A stretch of DNA of 37,452 bases from Casp-actino8 sp039800005 (GCA_039800005.1 JBDLRN010000080.1:1-37452); one strand, 5' to 3'. Shown: positions 22,874 to 31,324, counted from the stretch's first letter. Program-made: numbers and translations. The notes: generated by a model not told the origin, from the letters alone.

Positions 22874-24628
22874 ATGAGCGAGAAGATCACCGGAGCCCAG
22901 GCCCTCATCCGGGCCCTGGAGAAGGAAAAAGTCGACACCATCTTCGGACTGCCTGGCGGCTGCATCCTCCCGGCCTACGACCCGTTGCTGAGCAGTCCGA
23001 TCCGCCACATCCTCGTGCGTCACGAGCAGGGTGCCGGGCACATGGCCGAGGGATACGCCCACGTGACCGGTCGTCCCGGCGTGGCCATGGTGACGTCGGG
23101 TCCGGCGGCCACCAACATGGTCACGCCGTTGTGCGACGCCTACATGGACTCGATCCCGATGATCTGCATCACGGGTCAGGTGTCGACCACCGCCATCGGA
23201 ACCGACGCGTTCCAGGAGTGCGACACCGTCGGCATCACGCGCAGCGTCACCAAGCACAACGAACTCATCATGTCGCCCGACGAGATTCCGCTGATGGTGC
23301 GCCAGGCGTTCCACATCGCCACGACCGGACGTCCCGGACCGGTCCTGCTCGACGTCCCGAAGGACGTCCTGCAGAACACCATGACGTGGCACTGGCCGAC
23401 CGACGACGAGGTGATCGACAGCCTTCCCGGCTATCGCCCCACGCTCAAGGGTCATCCGCGCATGATCAAAGAAGCAGCGCGTCTCATCCTCGAGTCGAAG
23501 CAGCCGGTGCTCTACGTGGGCGGCGGCGTCCTGAAGGCGCGGGCAGCCGAAGCGCTTCTCGAGTTGGCCGAAATGGTCGACGCGCCGGTCGTCACCACAC
23601 TCATGGCACGCGGTGCGATTCCCGACGACCATCCGCTCTGCCTCGGCATGCCCGGTATGCACGGCAACGCCACGGCGGTCACCGCAATGCAGAAGAGCGA
23701 CCTTCTCGTCGCACTCGGCGCGCGCTTCGACGACCGCATCACCGGCAAGGTCGCCGCGTTCGCGCCCGACGCCAAGATCATCCACGTCGACATCGATCCG
23801 GCCGAACAGGGCAAGGTGCGTCGTCCCGACGTGCCGATCGTCGGCGACTGTCGACTCGTGATCGAGGAGATCATCAAGGCCATCAAGGATCTGAAGCAGT
23901 CGGGTGTCGCGCAGGCCGACATCTCGGCGTGGAAGAGCCGCGTGAGCGGCTGGCAGGAGCAGTTCCCGCTTCACTACGCGCCGTCCGAACCGGGCGACGC
24001 GTTGAAGCCGCAGTACTGCCTCGAGCAGTTGCGCGACATGTCGCCGGAAGGAACCATTCTGTGTTCGGGCGTCGGCCAGCACCAGATGTGGTCGTCGCAG
24101 TACTGGAATTTCCAGGAGCCCTACACCTGGGTCAACTCCGGTGGACTCGGCACCATGGGCTTCTCGATCCCGGCCGCCATCGGTGCCAAGGTCGGTCGAC
24201 CCGATCGCACCGTGTGGGCCGTCGACGGAGACGGCTGCTTCCAGATGACGGCGCAAGAACTCGTCACGGCGAGCGTCGAGCGAATCCCGATCAAGGTCGC
24301 GGTGCTCAACAACTCGTACCTCGGCATGGTCCGCCAATGGCAGGAGATGTTCTACGAGGAGCGCTACAGCGAGGTGTACCTGTCGCCCGAGGTTCCCGAC
24401 TTCGTCAAGTGGGCCGAGGCGATGGGATGCGTCGGTATCCGCGTCGAGAGCCCGGAGGAAGTGCAGCCCGCCATCGAGAAGGCCAACAGCATCGACGATC
24501 GTTCGGTCGTGGTCGAGTTCCGCGTCGACGCGAGCGAGAAGGTCTTCCCGATGATTCCGGCCGGACAGAGCAACGACGACATCCTGCTGCACCCCGACCA
24601 GCACAAGATCCGGGAGTTCCTGCGATGA
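22874..24628 (+). CDS. ilvB: Acetolactate synthase large subunit
   Basis: 584 residues from ATG 22874, which has AGGA 6-7 bases upstream; in-frame sequence before it is the terminator. ThDP- and FAD-dependent condensation of two pyruvates to acetolactate, or pyruvate with 2-oxobutyrate, the first committed step to Val, Leu and Ile. The ThDP-activating Glu51 is in RHEQGAGHMAEGYA, the ThDP-binding motif is GDGCFQMTAQEL...NNSYLGMVRQWQ, and the central FAD domain includes LGARFDDRITGK. The long N-terminal open frame on the opposite strand is a shadow. First structural gene of ilvBNC. Its stop overlaps the ilvN start (ATGA). Confidence 0.97.
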   Translation: MSEKITGAQALIRALEKEKVDTIFGLPGGCILPAYDPLLSSPIRHILVRHEQGAGHMAEGYAHVTGRPGVAMVTSGPAATNMVTPLCDAYMDSIPMICITGQVSTTAIGTDAFQECDTVGITRSVTKHNELIMSPDEIPLMVRQAFHIATTGRPGPVLLDVPKDVLQNTMTWHWPTDDEVIDSLPGYRPTLKGHPRMIKEAARLILESKQPVLYVGGGVLKARAAEALLELAEMVDAPVVTTLMARGAIPDDHPLCLGMPGMHGNATAVTAMQKSDLLVALGARFDDRITGKVAAFAPDAKIIHVDIDPAEQGKVRRPDVPIVGDCRLVIEEIIKAIKDLKQSGVAQADISAWKSRVSGWQEQFPLHYAPSEPGDALKPQYCLEQLRDMSPEGTILCSGVGQHQMWSSQYWNFQEPYTWVNSGGLGTMGFSIPAAIGAKVGRPDRTVWAVDGDGCFQMTAQELVTASVERIPIKVAVLNNSYLGMVRQWQEMFYEERYSEVYLSPEVPDFVKWAEAMGCVGIRVESPEEVQPAIEKANSIDDRSVVVEFRVDASEKVFPMIPAGQSNDDILLHPDQHKIREFLR

Positions 24629-25176
24629 GCCTCACACCTGCACCCATGTCCCACCAGCCCGCGCACCACATCTTGTCGGTGCTCGTGCAGAACCGCCCGG
24701 GCGTGTTGGCGCGCGTCGCCAGCCTCTTCGCCCGACGTGGCTACAACATCTTCTCGTTGGCCGTGGCGCCCACCGAAGATCCCGATCTGTCTCGCATCAC
24801 GATCGTCGTCGACGTCGAGTCGGCTCCGCTCGAGCAGATCGTGAAGCAGTTGTTCAAACTGATCGACGTGGTGAAGATCAGCGAACTCGATCCCCGCCGT
24901 TCGGTCGAGCGCGAGCTCATGATCGCCACGGTCCGGATCAGCGCCGAGGAGCGCGGCCAAGTGGTCGAGCTCGCCAACATCTTCGAGGGCAAGATCCTCG
25001 CCGTGGGTGTGGAGGCGATCACCGTTTCTCTCGAAGGAAGTCCGGAAAAACTGGACGATTTCGAGGAATTACTGCGTGGATACGGCATCGTTGAGCTCCA
25101 GCGAACCGGCCGCGTGGCCCTACCCAAACTCGACAAAGAGGCGCGCCTGCGGGCCGTCAAAGGAAAGGCAAGTTGA
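24625..25176 (+). CDS. ilvN: Acetolactate synthase small (regulatory) subunit
   Basis: 183 residues from ATG 24625, overlapping the ilvB stop by 4 bases; an ATG at 24646 just before the ACT domain is an alternative. It binds valine and gives feedback inhibition and full activity to IlvB. The N-terminal ACT domain HHILSVLVQNRPGVLARVASLF...GYNIFSLAVAPTED (about 14-90) holds the effector site. The C-terminal ALS_ss_C domain includes RELMIATVRI and GKILAVGVEAITVSLEGSPEKLDDFEELLRGYGI. Tight overlap with ilvB indicates equal-level coupled synthesis. Confidence 0.96.
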   Translation: MSLTPAPMSHQPAHHILSVLVQNRPGVLARVASLFARRGYNIFSLAVAPTEDPDLSRITIVVDVESAPLEQIVKQLFKLIDVVKISELDPRRSVERELMIATVRISAEERGQVVELANIFEGKILAVGVEAITVSLEGSPEKLDDFEELLRGYGIVELQRTGRVALPKLDKEARLRAVKGKAS

Positions 25177-25178
25177 AC

Positions 25179-26207
25179 ATGGCAGCAAAGATGTACTACG
25201 ACGCTGATTGCGACGTCTCGATCATCAAGGGACGCAAGGTCGCCATCATCGGCTACGGATCGCAGGGCCATGCTCATGCGCTCAACCTGAAGGAGAGCGG
25301 CGTTCCCGTGGTCGTCGGACTGCGCGAGGGTTCGTCGTCGGCCGCCAAGGCGCAGGCCGCCGGGCTCGAGGTGAAGTCGATCGCCGACGCCGCCAAGTGG
25401 GCCGACGTGATCATGCTCACCATGCCCGACACCGAGCAGAAGGCCACCTACGACGCGCACATCAAGAAGTACATGAAGGCCGGCAAGGCGCTGGCTTTCG
25501 CGCACGGCTTCAACATCCGCTTCAAGCGCATTCGTCCGCCCAAGGGCGTCGACGTGATCATGATCGCGCCGAAGGGCCCGGGTCACCTCGTGCGCCGCAC
25601 CTACACCGAGGGCGGCGGTGTGCCGGCTCTCATCGCGGTCGAGCAGGACGCCACCGGTAACGCCAAGAAGGTCGCGCTGTCGTATGCGTCGGCCATCGGC
25701 GGCGGACGCGCCGGCATCATCGAGACCACGTTCTCGGAAGAGACCGAGACCGATCTCTTCGGTGAGCAGGTCGTGCTGTGTGGTGGACTCACCTCGCTCG
25801 TGCAGGCGGGGTTCGAGACGCTCGTCGAGGCGGGCTACCAGCCCGAGATGGCGTACTTCGAGTGCTTGCACGAAGTGAAACTCATCGTCGACCTCATGTA
25901 CGAAGAGGGCATCGCCGGTATGCGCTACAGCATCTCCGACACCGCTGAGTACGGCGACGTCACGCGCGGGCCGCGCGTCGTCACTCCGGCCACCAAGAAG
26001 ACGATGCAGAAGATCCTGAAGGAGATCCAGTCGGGCAAGTTCGCCAAGGAGTGGATCGCCGAGAGCGAAAGCGGTCGCGGCAAGTTCAACGAACTGCGCA
26101 AGGCCGGCCAGGAACACCAGATCGAAGAGGTGGGCAAGCGCCTGCGTTCGATGATGCCCTGGATCTCGGCCGGCAAGCAGAAGGTCAGCGAAGCTTCCGG
26201 CGGCTGA
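25179..26207 (+). CDS. ilvC: Ketol-acid reductoisomerase, class I
   Basis: 342 residues from ATG 25179; an AGGAAAGG lies 11 bases upstream, and a TTG two codons earlier is unlikely. It isomerises and reduces acetolactate/acetohydroxybutyrate to dihydroxy acids with Mg2+ and NAD(P)H. Rossmann motif GYGSQGHAHALN (25-36). The cofactor loop is GLREGSSSAAK (47-57); the serines in it fit an NADPH preference, though Glu50 is unusual enough to check. The second domain carries SEETETDLFGEQVVLCGGL (metal-binding Asp and Glu) and the usual C-terminal SDTAEYGDVTRGPRV. Short class I form of Gram-positive bacteria. It ends the ilvBNC operon. Confidence 0.97.
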   Translation: MAAKMYYDADCDVSIIKGRKVAIIGYGSQGHAHALNLKESGVPVVVGLREGSSSAAKAQAAGLEVKSIADAAKWADVIMLTMPDTEQKATYDAHIKKYMKAGKALAFAHGFNIRFKRIRPPKGVDVIMIAPKGPGHLVRRTYTEGGGVPALIAVEQDATGNAKKVALSYASAIGGGRAGIIETTFSEETETDLFGEQVVLCGGLTSLVQAGFETLVEAGYQPEMAYFECLHEVKLIVDLMYEEGIAGMRYSISDTAEYGDVTRGPRVVTPATKKTMQKILKEIQSGKFAKEWIAESESGRGKFNELRKAGQEHQIEEVGKRLRSMMPWISAGKQKVSEASGG

Positions 26208-26222
26208 TCCCGGGAAAATCTG

Positions 26223-26248
26223 AATTCCGACTTGTTCGGTCGGGAATT
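26223..26248. promoter_or_regulatory. Imperfect hairpin over the -35 region of the sulfhydrylase promoter
   Basis: AATTCCGAC (26223-26231) and GTCGGGAATT (26239-26248) pair with one bulged base around a 7-base loop. It lies directly after ilvC and contains the -35 TTGTTC in its loop and right arm. It could be an operator, or part of the ilvC 3' end structure. Confidence 0.4.
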
Positions 26249-26260
26249 AGTGGTTAGGGT
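26232..26260 (+). promoter_or_regulatory. Promoter of the sulfhydrylase gene
   Basis: TTGTTC (26232-26237), 17 bases, TAGGGT (26255-26260). Transcription would start about 26266-26268, inside the left arm of the next hairpin, so an mRNA from this promoter would lack most of that arm. Confidence 0.55.
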
Positions 26261-26300
26261 GCCCTCCTCGTCGTCGACGTACGTCCAGGAGGGCACTTTT
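26259..26300 (+). terminator. Hairpin with T-tract sharing the next gene's ribosome binding site
   Basis: GTGCCCTCCT (26259-26268), 18-base loop, AGGAGGGCAC (26287-26296), then TTTT, C, ATG. Perfect 10-bp stem with a short T-tract, so it can terminate ilvBNC read-through. The right arm contains AGGAGGG, the Shine-Dalgarno sequence 8 bases before ATG 26302, so in read-through RNA that site would be sequestered. Confidence 0.7.
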
Positions 26301-26301
26301 C

Positions 26302-27612
26302 ATGTCAGCAGAGTGGGGTTTCGAAACCAAGCAGATCCATGTGGGCGGGGAGCCCGATCCCACCACGGGTGCTCGGGCCGTACCGATCTACCAGACCACG
26401 AGTTACGAGTTCCGCGACGCCCAGCACGCCGCCAATCTGTTCGCGCTGGCCGAAGTCGGCAACATCTACACCCGCATCATGAACCCCACCCAGTTGGCGG
26501 TGGAGTCGCGTGTCAACGCTCTGGAAGGCGGGGTCACCACGGCCATCGGCTTGCCCGGCACGCTCGTGGTGTCGTCGGGTCAGGCCGCCGAGACGCTGGC
26601 GATCCTCACCCTCGCCGAGGCCGGTGACCACATCGTCGCGTCGCCGTCGCTCTACGGCGGCACGTACAACCTCTTGCACTACACGCTGCCGAAGATGGGC
26701 ATCGCGGTGTCGTTCGTCGACGACCCGCACGACCTCGCGCAGTGGAAGTCGGCCGTACGGCCCAACACCAAGGCCTTCTACGGCGAAGTGCTCGCCAATC
26801 CGCGCAACGACGTCTTCGACATCGAGGGTGTGTCGAAGGTTGCTCACGACGTGGGAGTGCCGCTCATCCTCGACAACACCGTGCCCACTCCGTACGGCAT
26901 CCGTCCGCTCGAGTGGGGCGCCGACATCGTGGTGCATTCGCTCACCAAGTTCGCCGGTGGACACGGCACGTCGGTTGCCGGATCGATCACCGATGGTGGA
27001 AAGTTCGACTTCTCGGCCTCTGGTCGGTTCGCCAACTTCACCGAACCCGATCCGAGCTACCACGGCCTGGCGTACTGGCCGGCCCTCGGACCCGGCTCGT
27101 ACATCTTGAAGGCGCGCGTGCAGTTGCTGCGCGACCTCGGCATGGCCATCTCGCCCTTCAACGCCTTCCTGCTGTTGCAGGGTCTCGAGACGTTGTCGCT
27201 GCGCATGGAGCGCCACTGGAGCAACGCCCAGGCGGTGGGCGAGTACCTCGCCCAGCATCCGCAGGTCGAGAGCGTGAACTACGCCGGTCTGCCGTCGAGT
27301 CCGTGGCACGAGCGGGCCAAGAAGTACTTCGGCGGCCGGGGTTTCGGCTCGGTGCTGGCGTTCACCATCAAGGGTGGACGCGAGGCCGGTGAGAAGTTCG
27401 TGGCCGGCCTGTCGCTGCACAGTCACGTGGCCAACATCGGCGACGTCCGCAGCCTGGTGATCCAGCCGTCGTCGACCACGCACAGCCAGTTGACCGCCGA
27501 CGAGCAGAAGTCGGCTGGTGTCGATCCGGGCATGGTGCGTCTGAGCGTGGGCCTCGAGTCGATCAAGGACATCCTGGCCGACCTCGATGCCGGCTTCGCC
27601 GCCGCCAAATAA
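26302..27612 (+). CDS. metY: O-acetylhomoserine (thiol)-lyase / sulfhydrylase
   Basis: 436 residues, start fixed by AGGAGGG 8 bases upstream. PLP enzyme of the Cys/Met metabolism family that makes homocysteine from O-acetylhomoserine and sulfide, entering methionine synthesis. Motifs: the N-terminal GFETKQIHVG, PIYQTTSYEF, YTRIMNPTQ, and SSGQAAETLAI. The PLP lysine is Lys216 in HSLTKFAGGHGTSVAG, preceded by LDNTVPTPY with the Asp that binds the pyridine nitrogen. Its length of about 430 fits MetY rather than the shorter MetB/MetZ. No partner acetyltransferase (MetX) lies within the window. A frame of identical length on the opposite strand is a shadow. Confidence 0.93.
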   Translation: MSAEWGFETKQIHVGGEPDPTTGARAVPIYQTTSYEFRDAQHAANLFALAEVGNIYTRIMNPTQLAVESRVNALEGGVTTAIGLPGTLVVSSGQAAETLAILTLAEAGDHIVASPSLYGGTYNLLHYTLPKMGIAVSFVDDPHDLAQWKSAVRPNTKAFYGEVLANPRNDVFDIEGVSKVAHDVGVPLILDNTVPTPYGIRPLEWGADIVVHSLTKFAGGHGTSVAGSITDGGKFDFSASGRFANFTEPDPSYHGLAYWPALGPGSYILKARVQLLRDLGMAISPFNAFLLLQGLETLSLRMERHWSNAQAVGEYLAQHPQVESVNYAGLPSSPWHERAKKYFGGRGFGSVLAFTIKGGREAGEKFVAGLSLHSHVANIGDVRSLVIQPSSTTHSQLTADEQKSAGVDPGMVRLSVGLESIKDILADLDAGFAAAK

Positions 27613-27633
27613 CACCCCGACTTATTCGATCGA

Positions 27634-27695
27634 ATTCGCCCACTCTGTAGCGTTCGCTAGCGCTGGAACGCGCCTGCGCTACAGAGTGGGTGAAT
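27634..27695. repeat. Palindromic intergenic repeat, copy 2
   Basis: ATTCGCCCACTCTGTAGCG (27634-27652) pairs with CGCTACAGAGTGGGTGAAT (27677-27695) with one mismatch in 19; the 24-base loop contains further short dyads (GCTAGC, AGCGCT). The 12-mer CGCTACAGAGTG is shared with the element at 1-37. It fills most of the 109-bp gap between the sulfhydrylase and thiolase genes. It may act as a terminator or regulator site, or be a REP-like element; there is no long T-run. Confidence 0.65.
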
Positions 27696-27709
27696 TTCGT
27701 CGGTCGGAT

Positions 27710-27715
27710 TAGCGT
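27710..27715 (+). promoter_or_regulatory. -10 box, TAGCGT, 6 bases before the thiolase ATG
   Basis: TAGCGT, GGGGGC, ATG 27722: the leaderless spacing. The G-run could alternatively act as a poor Shine-Dalgarno sequence. Confidence 0.45.
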
Positions 27716-27721
27716 GGGGGC

Positions 27722-28879
27722 ATGAGTCAAACGCCTGTGGCCTACATCGTCGACGCCGTCCGCACCCCCGTCGGAAAGCGAGGAGGCGGCCTGTCCACCG
27801 TGCACCCGGCCGACCTCGGTGCCCACAGCATCAAGGCCCTCATCGAGCGCACGGGTGTCGACCCGAACGCCGTCGACGACGTGGTGTTCGGCAACGTCGA
27901 CTCGGTCGGCCCGCAGGCCGGCTGCATCGCTCGCACCTGCTGGCTCACCGCCGGATTGCCCGAGCACGTTCCCGGCACCACGATCGATCGCCAGTGCGGT
28001 TCGGCTCAGCAGGCGGTGCACTTCGCCGCTCAGGCCGTCATGAGCGGCACGATGGATCTGGTCGTCGCCGGCGGTGTGCAGAACATGTCGATGATCCCGA
28101 TCTCGTCGGCCATGACCGCCGGCCAGGCCCTCGGCTTCGACGACCCCTTCACCGGATCGCCGGGCTGGACCACTCGCTACGGCACCGGAGAAGTGAGCCA
28201 GTTCGTGGGCGCCGAGATGATGGTCGACAAGTGGAAGCTCACGCGCGAAGAGATGGAAGAGTTCGCCATGGAGTCGCACAACCGAGCGATCCGTGCGCGA
28301 GCCGAGGGTCGATTCGACGCCGAGATCGCACCGCTGAACGGTGTCACGCACGACGAAGGTCCGCGCGAGCCCAACCCCGAGAAGATCCGCTCGCTGCCGA
28401 CTCTCACCCCCACCGGGAAGTTGACGGCGGCGTGCGCCAGTCAGATCTCCGACGGTTCGGCAGCGTTGCTCGTGGCCAACGAAGCGGCGATCAAGGCCCA
28501 CGGACTCACCCCGCGCGCCCGCATCCACCACATGAGCGTGCTCGCCGACGATCCGATCATGATGCTCTCGGCGCCGATCCCGGCCACCAAGCGCGCGTTG
28601 CAGAAGGCCGGTATGACCATCGACGACATCGACTTGGTCGAGATCAACGAAGCGTTCGCGCCGGTGGTCATGGCCTGGATGCGCGAGATCGGCGCCGATC
28701 ATGGCAAGGTCAACGTCAACGGCGGAGCGATCGCCCTCGGTCACCCGCTCGGCGCGACCGGTGCCCGACTCATGACCACTCTTCTGCACGAACTCGAGCG
28801 CACCGGCGGACGCTTCGGTCTGCAGACGATGTGCGAGGGCGGCGGTCAGGCCAACGTCACCATCATCGAACGGCTCTGA
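27722..28879 (+). CDS. Thiolase (acetyl-CoA C-acyltransferase)
   Basis: 385 residues. Reversible thiolytic cleavage of a 3-ketoacyl-CoA, or the Claisen condensation. All thiolase signatures are present: the acyl-accepting Cys92 in DRQCGSAQQA, the NEAF loop in DLVEINEAFAPV, His341 in GHPLGATGAR and the proton-shuttling Cys371 in QTMCEGGGQAN. Length and motifs fit the degradative/FadA or steroid FadA5/FadA6-like type as well as the biosynthetic type; sequence alone does not decide. It could serve the acyl-CoA pathway encoded at 7.6-12 kb, but it is 17 kb away. It converges on the flavoprotein gene across the second 55-bp repeat. Confidence 0.9.
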   Translation: MSQTPVAYIVDAVRTPVGKRGGGLSTVHPADLGAHSIKALIERTGVDPNAVDDVVFGNVDSVGPQAGCIARTCWLTAGLPEHVPGTTIDRQCGSAQQAVHFAAQAVMSGTMDLVVAGGVQNMSMIPISSAMTAGQALGFDDPFTGSPGWTTRYGTGEVSQFVGAEMMVDKWKLTREEMEEFAMESHNRAIRARAEGRFDAEIAPLNGVTHDEGPREPNPEKIRSLPTLTPTGKLTAACASQISDGSAALLVANEAAIKAHGLTPRARIHHMSVLADDPIMMLSAPIPATKRALQKAGMTIDDIDLVEINEAFAPVVMAWMREIGADHGKVNVNGGAIALGHPLGATGARLMTTLLHELERTGGRFGLQTMCEGGGQANVTIIERL

Positions 28880-28898
28880 TCAGGCGCTGAACGCCGAA

Positions 28899-28953
28899 TC
28901 TGGTGCGCGATCTTCACCTATGCGGTGAAGAATCCTCACCAGAACGCCGGTCA
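28899..28953 (-). repeat. 55-bp hairpin repeat, copy 2, starting at the flavoprotein stop codon
   Basis: Read on the minus strand from 28953, TGACCGGCGTTCTGGTG... matches copy 1 (17712-17766) at 50 of 55 positions. Outer stem CTGGTG/CACCAG and inner stem CTTCACC/GGTGAAG are preserved. The first three bases are the TGA of the DAO-type gene, as copy 1 starts with the ilvD TGA. The convergent thiolase gene stops 20 bases away on the other side. Confidence 0.7.
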
Positions 28954-30381
28954 GCTGTCGAAGCCGAGGCCGAGGCGGTCGAGGGTCTTCAACCACAGAT
29001 TGCGTTTGCCGGTTTTGTCCTCGTGATCGAGACTCCACCGCGTGGCTTGAATGCCCATGAACTTGAACGGTTCGGGCGGGAACGGCACCGGCTTCGACTT
29101 CACGAAATCGGTCTGGGTGGCGATCGATCGTCGTCCGTCGAGCAGATCGAGCATCACCTCGGCGCCGAAACGTGACGCACCGGTTCCGAGTCCGGTGTAA
29201 CCGAGTGCGTACGACACGCGTCCTCCCATGGCCCGACCCCAGAACACCGAGTACCGCGAGCACGTGTCGATGGCACCGCCCCACGCGTGCGAGAACGTGA
29301 CGTCGTCGAGTTGCGGGAACGTGGTGAAGAAGTGCTTGCTGAGACGCGCCCACGTCTCGGGTCGGCTCTCCTGCTCGATCGCCATCTTGCCGCGGAAGTA
29401 GTACACCGCGTCGTAGCCGCCCCACAGGATGCGATTGTCGGCTGTGAGTCGGTAGTAGTGGAACTGGTTCGGGATGTCGGACAGGCCTTGCCGGTTCTTC
29501 CAACCGATGCGATCGAGTTGCTCGTTCGTGAGCGGTTCGGTGACCATGCAGTAGTCGTACACCGGCACGACGTAGTGGCCGAGGCGTCGCAGCAGCGGTT
29601 TGAATGCGTTCGTTCCGAGGGCGACTTTGCCGGCGCGTACCTTGCCGAGCGGCGTGTGCAACATCACGCCCACGCCATCACGTTCGATCGACGTGGCCTT
29701 GGTGTCTTCGTAGATGCGTACGCCAAGAGATTCGGCGGCCGCTTTCAATCCCCATGCGAGTCGGGCCGGATCGACCAGTGCCGCACCGTCGTGATGCCAC
29801 AGGCCGCCTGAATAGGTGGGGGAGTGCACCTCGGCCTGCATCTGCTCGGCATCGAGCCACGTGACGCGCTGGCCGAGCGAACGCAATTGTTGGAAGTCGT
29901 CGCGCAATTCGTCGAGATAACTCGGTGCATGACTCGAGTAGGCCACGTCGATGGCGCCGGTGCGCTCGTAATCGCAGTCGATGCCGTATCGCTGGATGGC
30001 CGCCTCGATCTCCCCGAGGTTCTTCATCCCGAGCTCTTCGAGGGTCTCGACCTCGTCGGGGAAGCGTTCCTGCGCGTTGGCGATGCCATGAGTGAGGGAC
30101 GAGTCCATGAACCCGCCGTTGCGTCCACTCGCCGCCGAGCCCACTTCGTGGGCTTCGATCAAGACCACGTCACGCGACGGATCACGCTCCTTGGCGATGA
30201 TGGCGGTCCAGAGCCCGGTGTATCCGCCCCCCACCACACACAGGTCGCACGTTTCGGTGCGCACCAGCATGGGATTCGTATCGGGCTCGTCGGCGTCCTC
30301 GAGCCAATACGGATAGGGGTCAGCGTCTGCGATGGCGTCCAGATGCCGCGGGTCGAACTCGCCGTCACCCACGATGCTCAC
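28951..30381 (-). CDS. FAD-dependent oxidoreductase, DAO family
   Basis: 476 residues from GTG 30381, which has AGAGGTGAG just upstream; an earlier start at 30447 would overlap the PAP2 gene. Flavin amine/amino acid oxidase type. The FAD-binding motif is GGGYTG (51-56) followed by VVLIEAHEVGSAASGRNGG, the typical DAO-family GRNGGF turn. The C-terminal part has ALGYTGLGTGASRFGAEVMLDLL, which closes on the flavin. Family members oxidise amines such as gamma-glutamylputrescine, sarcosine or D-amino acids. About 40 residues precede the FAD domain, longer than usual. It may be co-transcribed with the PAP2 gene (25-base gap). The substrate is unknown. Confidence 0.85.
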   Translation of the reverse strand: MSIVGDGEFDPRHLDAIADADPYPYWLEDADEPDTNPMLVRTETCDLCVVGGGYTGLWTAIIAKERDPSRDVVLIEAHEVGSAASGRNGGFMDSSLTHGIANAQERFPDEVETLEELGMKNLGEIEAAIQRYGIDCDYERTGAIDVAYSSHAPSYLDELRDDFQQLRSLGQRVTWLDAEQMQAEVHSPTYSGGLWHHDGAALVDPARLAWGLKAAAESLGVRIYEDTKATSIERDGVGVMLHTPLGKVRAGKVALGTNAFKPLLRRLGHYVVPVYDYCMVTEPLTNEQLDRIGWKNRQGLSDIPNQFHYYRLTADNRILWGGYDAVYYFRGKMAIEQESRPETWARLSKHFFTTFPQLDDVTFSHAWGGAIDTCSRYSVFWGRAMGGRVSYALGYTGLGTGASRFGAEVMLDLLDGRRSIATQTDFVKSKPVPFPPEPFKFMGIQATRWSLDHEDKTGKRNLWLKTLDRLGLGFDS

Positions 30382-30406
30382 GGTCTCACCTCTTCCGCCT
30401 TCGAGA

Positions 30407-31324
30407 TTAGTGCGCGACAGCGACCGGATCCGGGAGTTGGCGCGCACGTTCGTACCGCCCCCAGAACCAGAACGAACCGGCCACCAGGGCCCACCCGGCC
30501 AGGATGTCGACCACGTAGTGCTCGGCGAAGTACACCAGGCTGAAGGCCATGAGCGCGGGGAACGAGCCGGCTGCGATGCGCATCCATCGTCGGGTCAGCC
30601 GGGGCCAGAAGAACACGACCACCAAGAGCGCGAACGCCGCGTGAAGCGATGGGAAGGCGGCGGTGGGATTGGCCCACTGTTGACCGCGGATCAACAACGA
30701 ACTCACGGTCTCGAGTCCGAGTTCGTTCCAGCCCCGTCCCGTCGTTCGAGCGAGAGCCGGCAGGATTCGGTAGGGGTGACGCGCGCTGGCCGCCATCCAC
30801 GGCGGAACGGTGGGCAACAACACGAACATCAGCACGCCGCCGAACAGCACGGTCGCGAAGCGGCGGATGTAGCGCACCCATTGTTCGCGCGTCGTGATCC
30901 AAAGGAGCACGGCCACTGCGACCGGCAGAAAGAAGTGCGTGAAGTACACGAGCGAGAGCACGACCTCGTACCACGGTGTCGAGTTGCGGTGGAACACGTC
31001 CTGGACCCACACGTTCGGGTCGGTTCCGAAGAACAGGATGCGATCGAGATTGCGCGGTGTCTCGACCTGCACGGGGAATCCCAGGGTGTCGGCGATACCG
31101 CGGCTGTAGTCGTACGAGAGCCACATGGCGGCGTAGAGCGACAGATCGAGTGTCATGCGCCGTTGCTCGTGCCACGGGCGACCGACGTGGGCGATGATGA
31201 CGGCCGCCGCGACCCAGGCCAGCACCACCAGGCGCGCGATCGGGAGACCGTTGACGAAGAACGACCAGACGAAAACGATGCCGTAGATGGCGAACAGTCC
31301 GAGCCGTAGTCGCGCAACAGGCAC
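30407..31324 (-). CDS. PAP2-superfamily membrane protein (inositolphosphotransferase-like)
   Basis: 305 residues from GTG 31324. Integral membrane protein with about 7 hydrophobic segments. Phosphatase/transferase motifs characteristic of the PAP2_3 (Aur1/Ipt1-like) group are present: FPSLHAAFALL (conserved Ser-x-x-His) and VYFAEHYVVDILAGW (His-Tyr-x-x-Asp). The preceding KxxxxxxRP motif is not clearly seen, which suggests the transferase-like branch rather than classical PAP2. A role in phosphoinositol- or other headgroup transfer onto a membrane lipid is a plausible family-based inference. TAGCCT lies 8 bases before the GTG (leaderless pattern). Confidence 0.75.
   Translation of the reverse strand: MPVARLRLGLFAIYGIVFVWSFFVNGLPIARLVVLAWVAAAVIIAHVGRPWHEQRRMTLDLSLYAAMWLSYDYSRGIADTLGFPVQVETPRNLDRILFFGTDPNVWVQDVFHRNSTPWYEVVLSLVYFTHFFLPVAVAVLLWITTREQWVRYIRRFATVLFGGVLMFVLLPTVPPWMAASARHPYRILPALARTTGRGWNELGLETVSSLLIRGQQWANPTAAFPSLHAAFALLVVVFFWPRLTRRWMRIAAGSFPALMAFSLVYFAEHYVVDILAGWALVAGSFWFWGRYERARQLPDPVAVAH

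Noticed and set aside
22835..24604. 589-codon frame antisense to ilvB
   Set aside because: Shadow of ilvB: no domains, no ribosome site, amino acid composition typical of antisense GC-rich sequence.
22822..24624. Long in-frame extension before ilvN (784 codons)
   Set aside because: It is the +1-type shadow of ilvB, low in motifs; ilvN starts at the ATGA overlap at 24625.
26208..26301. A SAM or other riboswitch before metY
   Set aside because: The gap is 94 bases and the predicted transcript leader is about 35 bases, too short for a known riboswitch; the two hairpins do not match S-box or SAM-II/IV patterns.
26305..27615. 436-codon frame antisense to metY, of identical length
   Set aside because: Its sequence is rich in Arg, Gly, His and Val with no recognisable fold, and mirrors metY codon for codon offset; metY has all catalytic motifs and a ribosome site.
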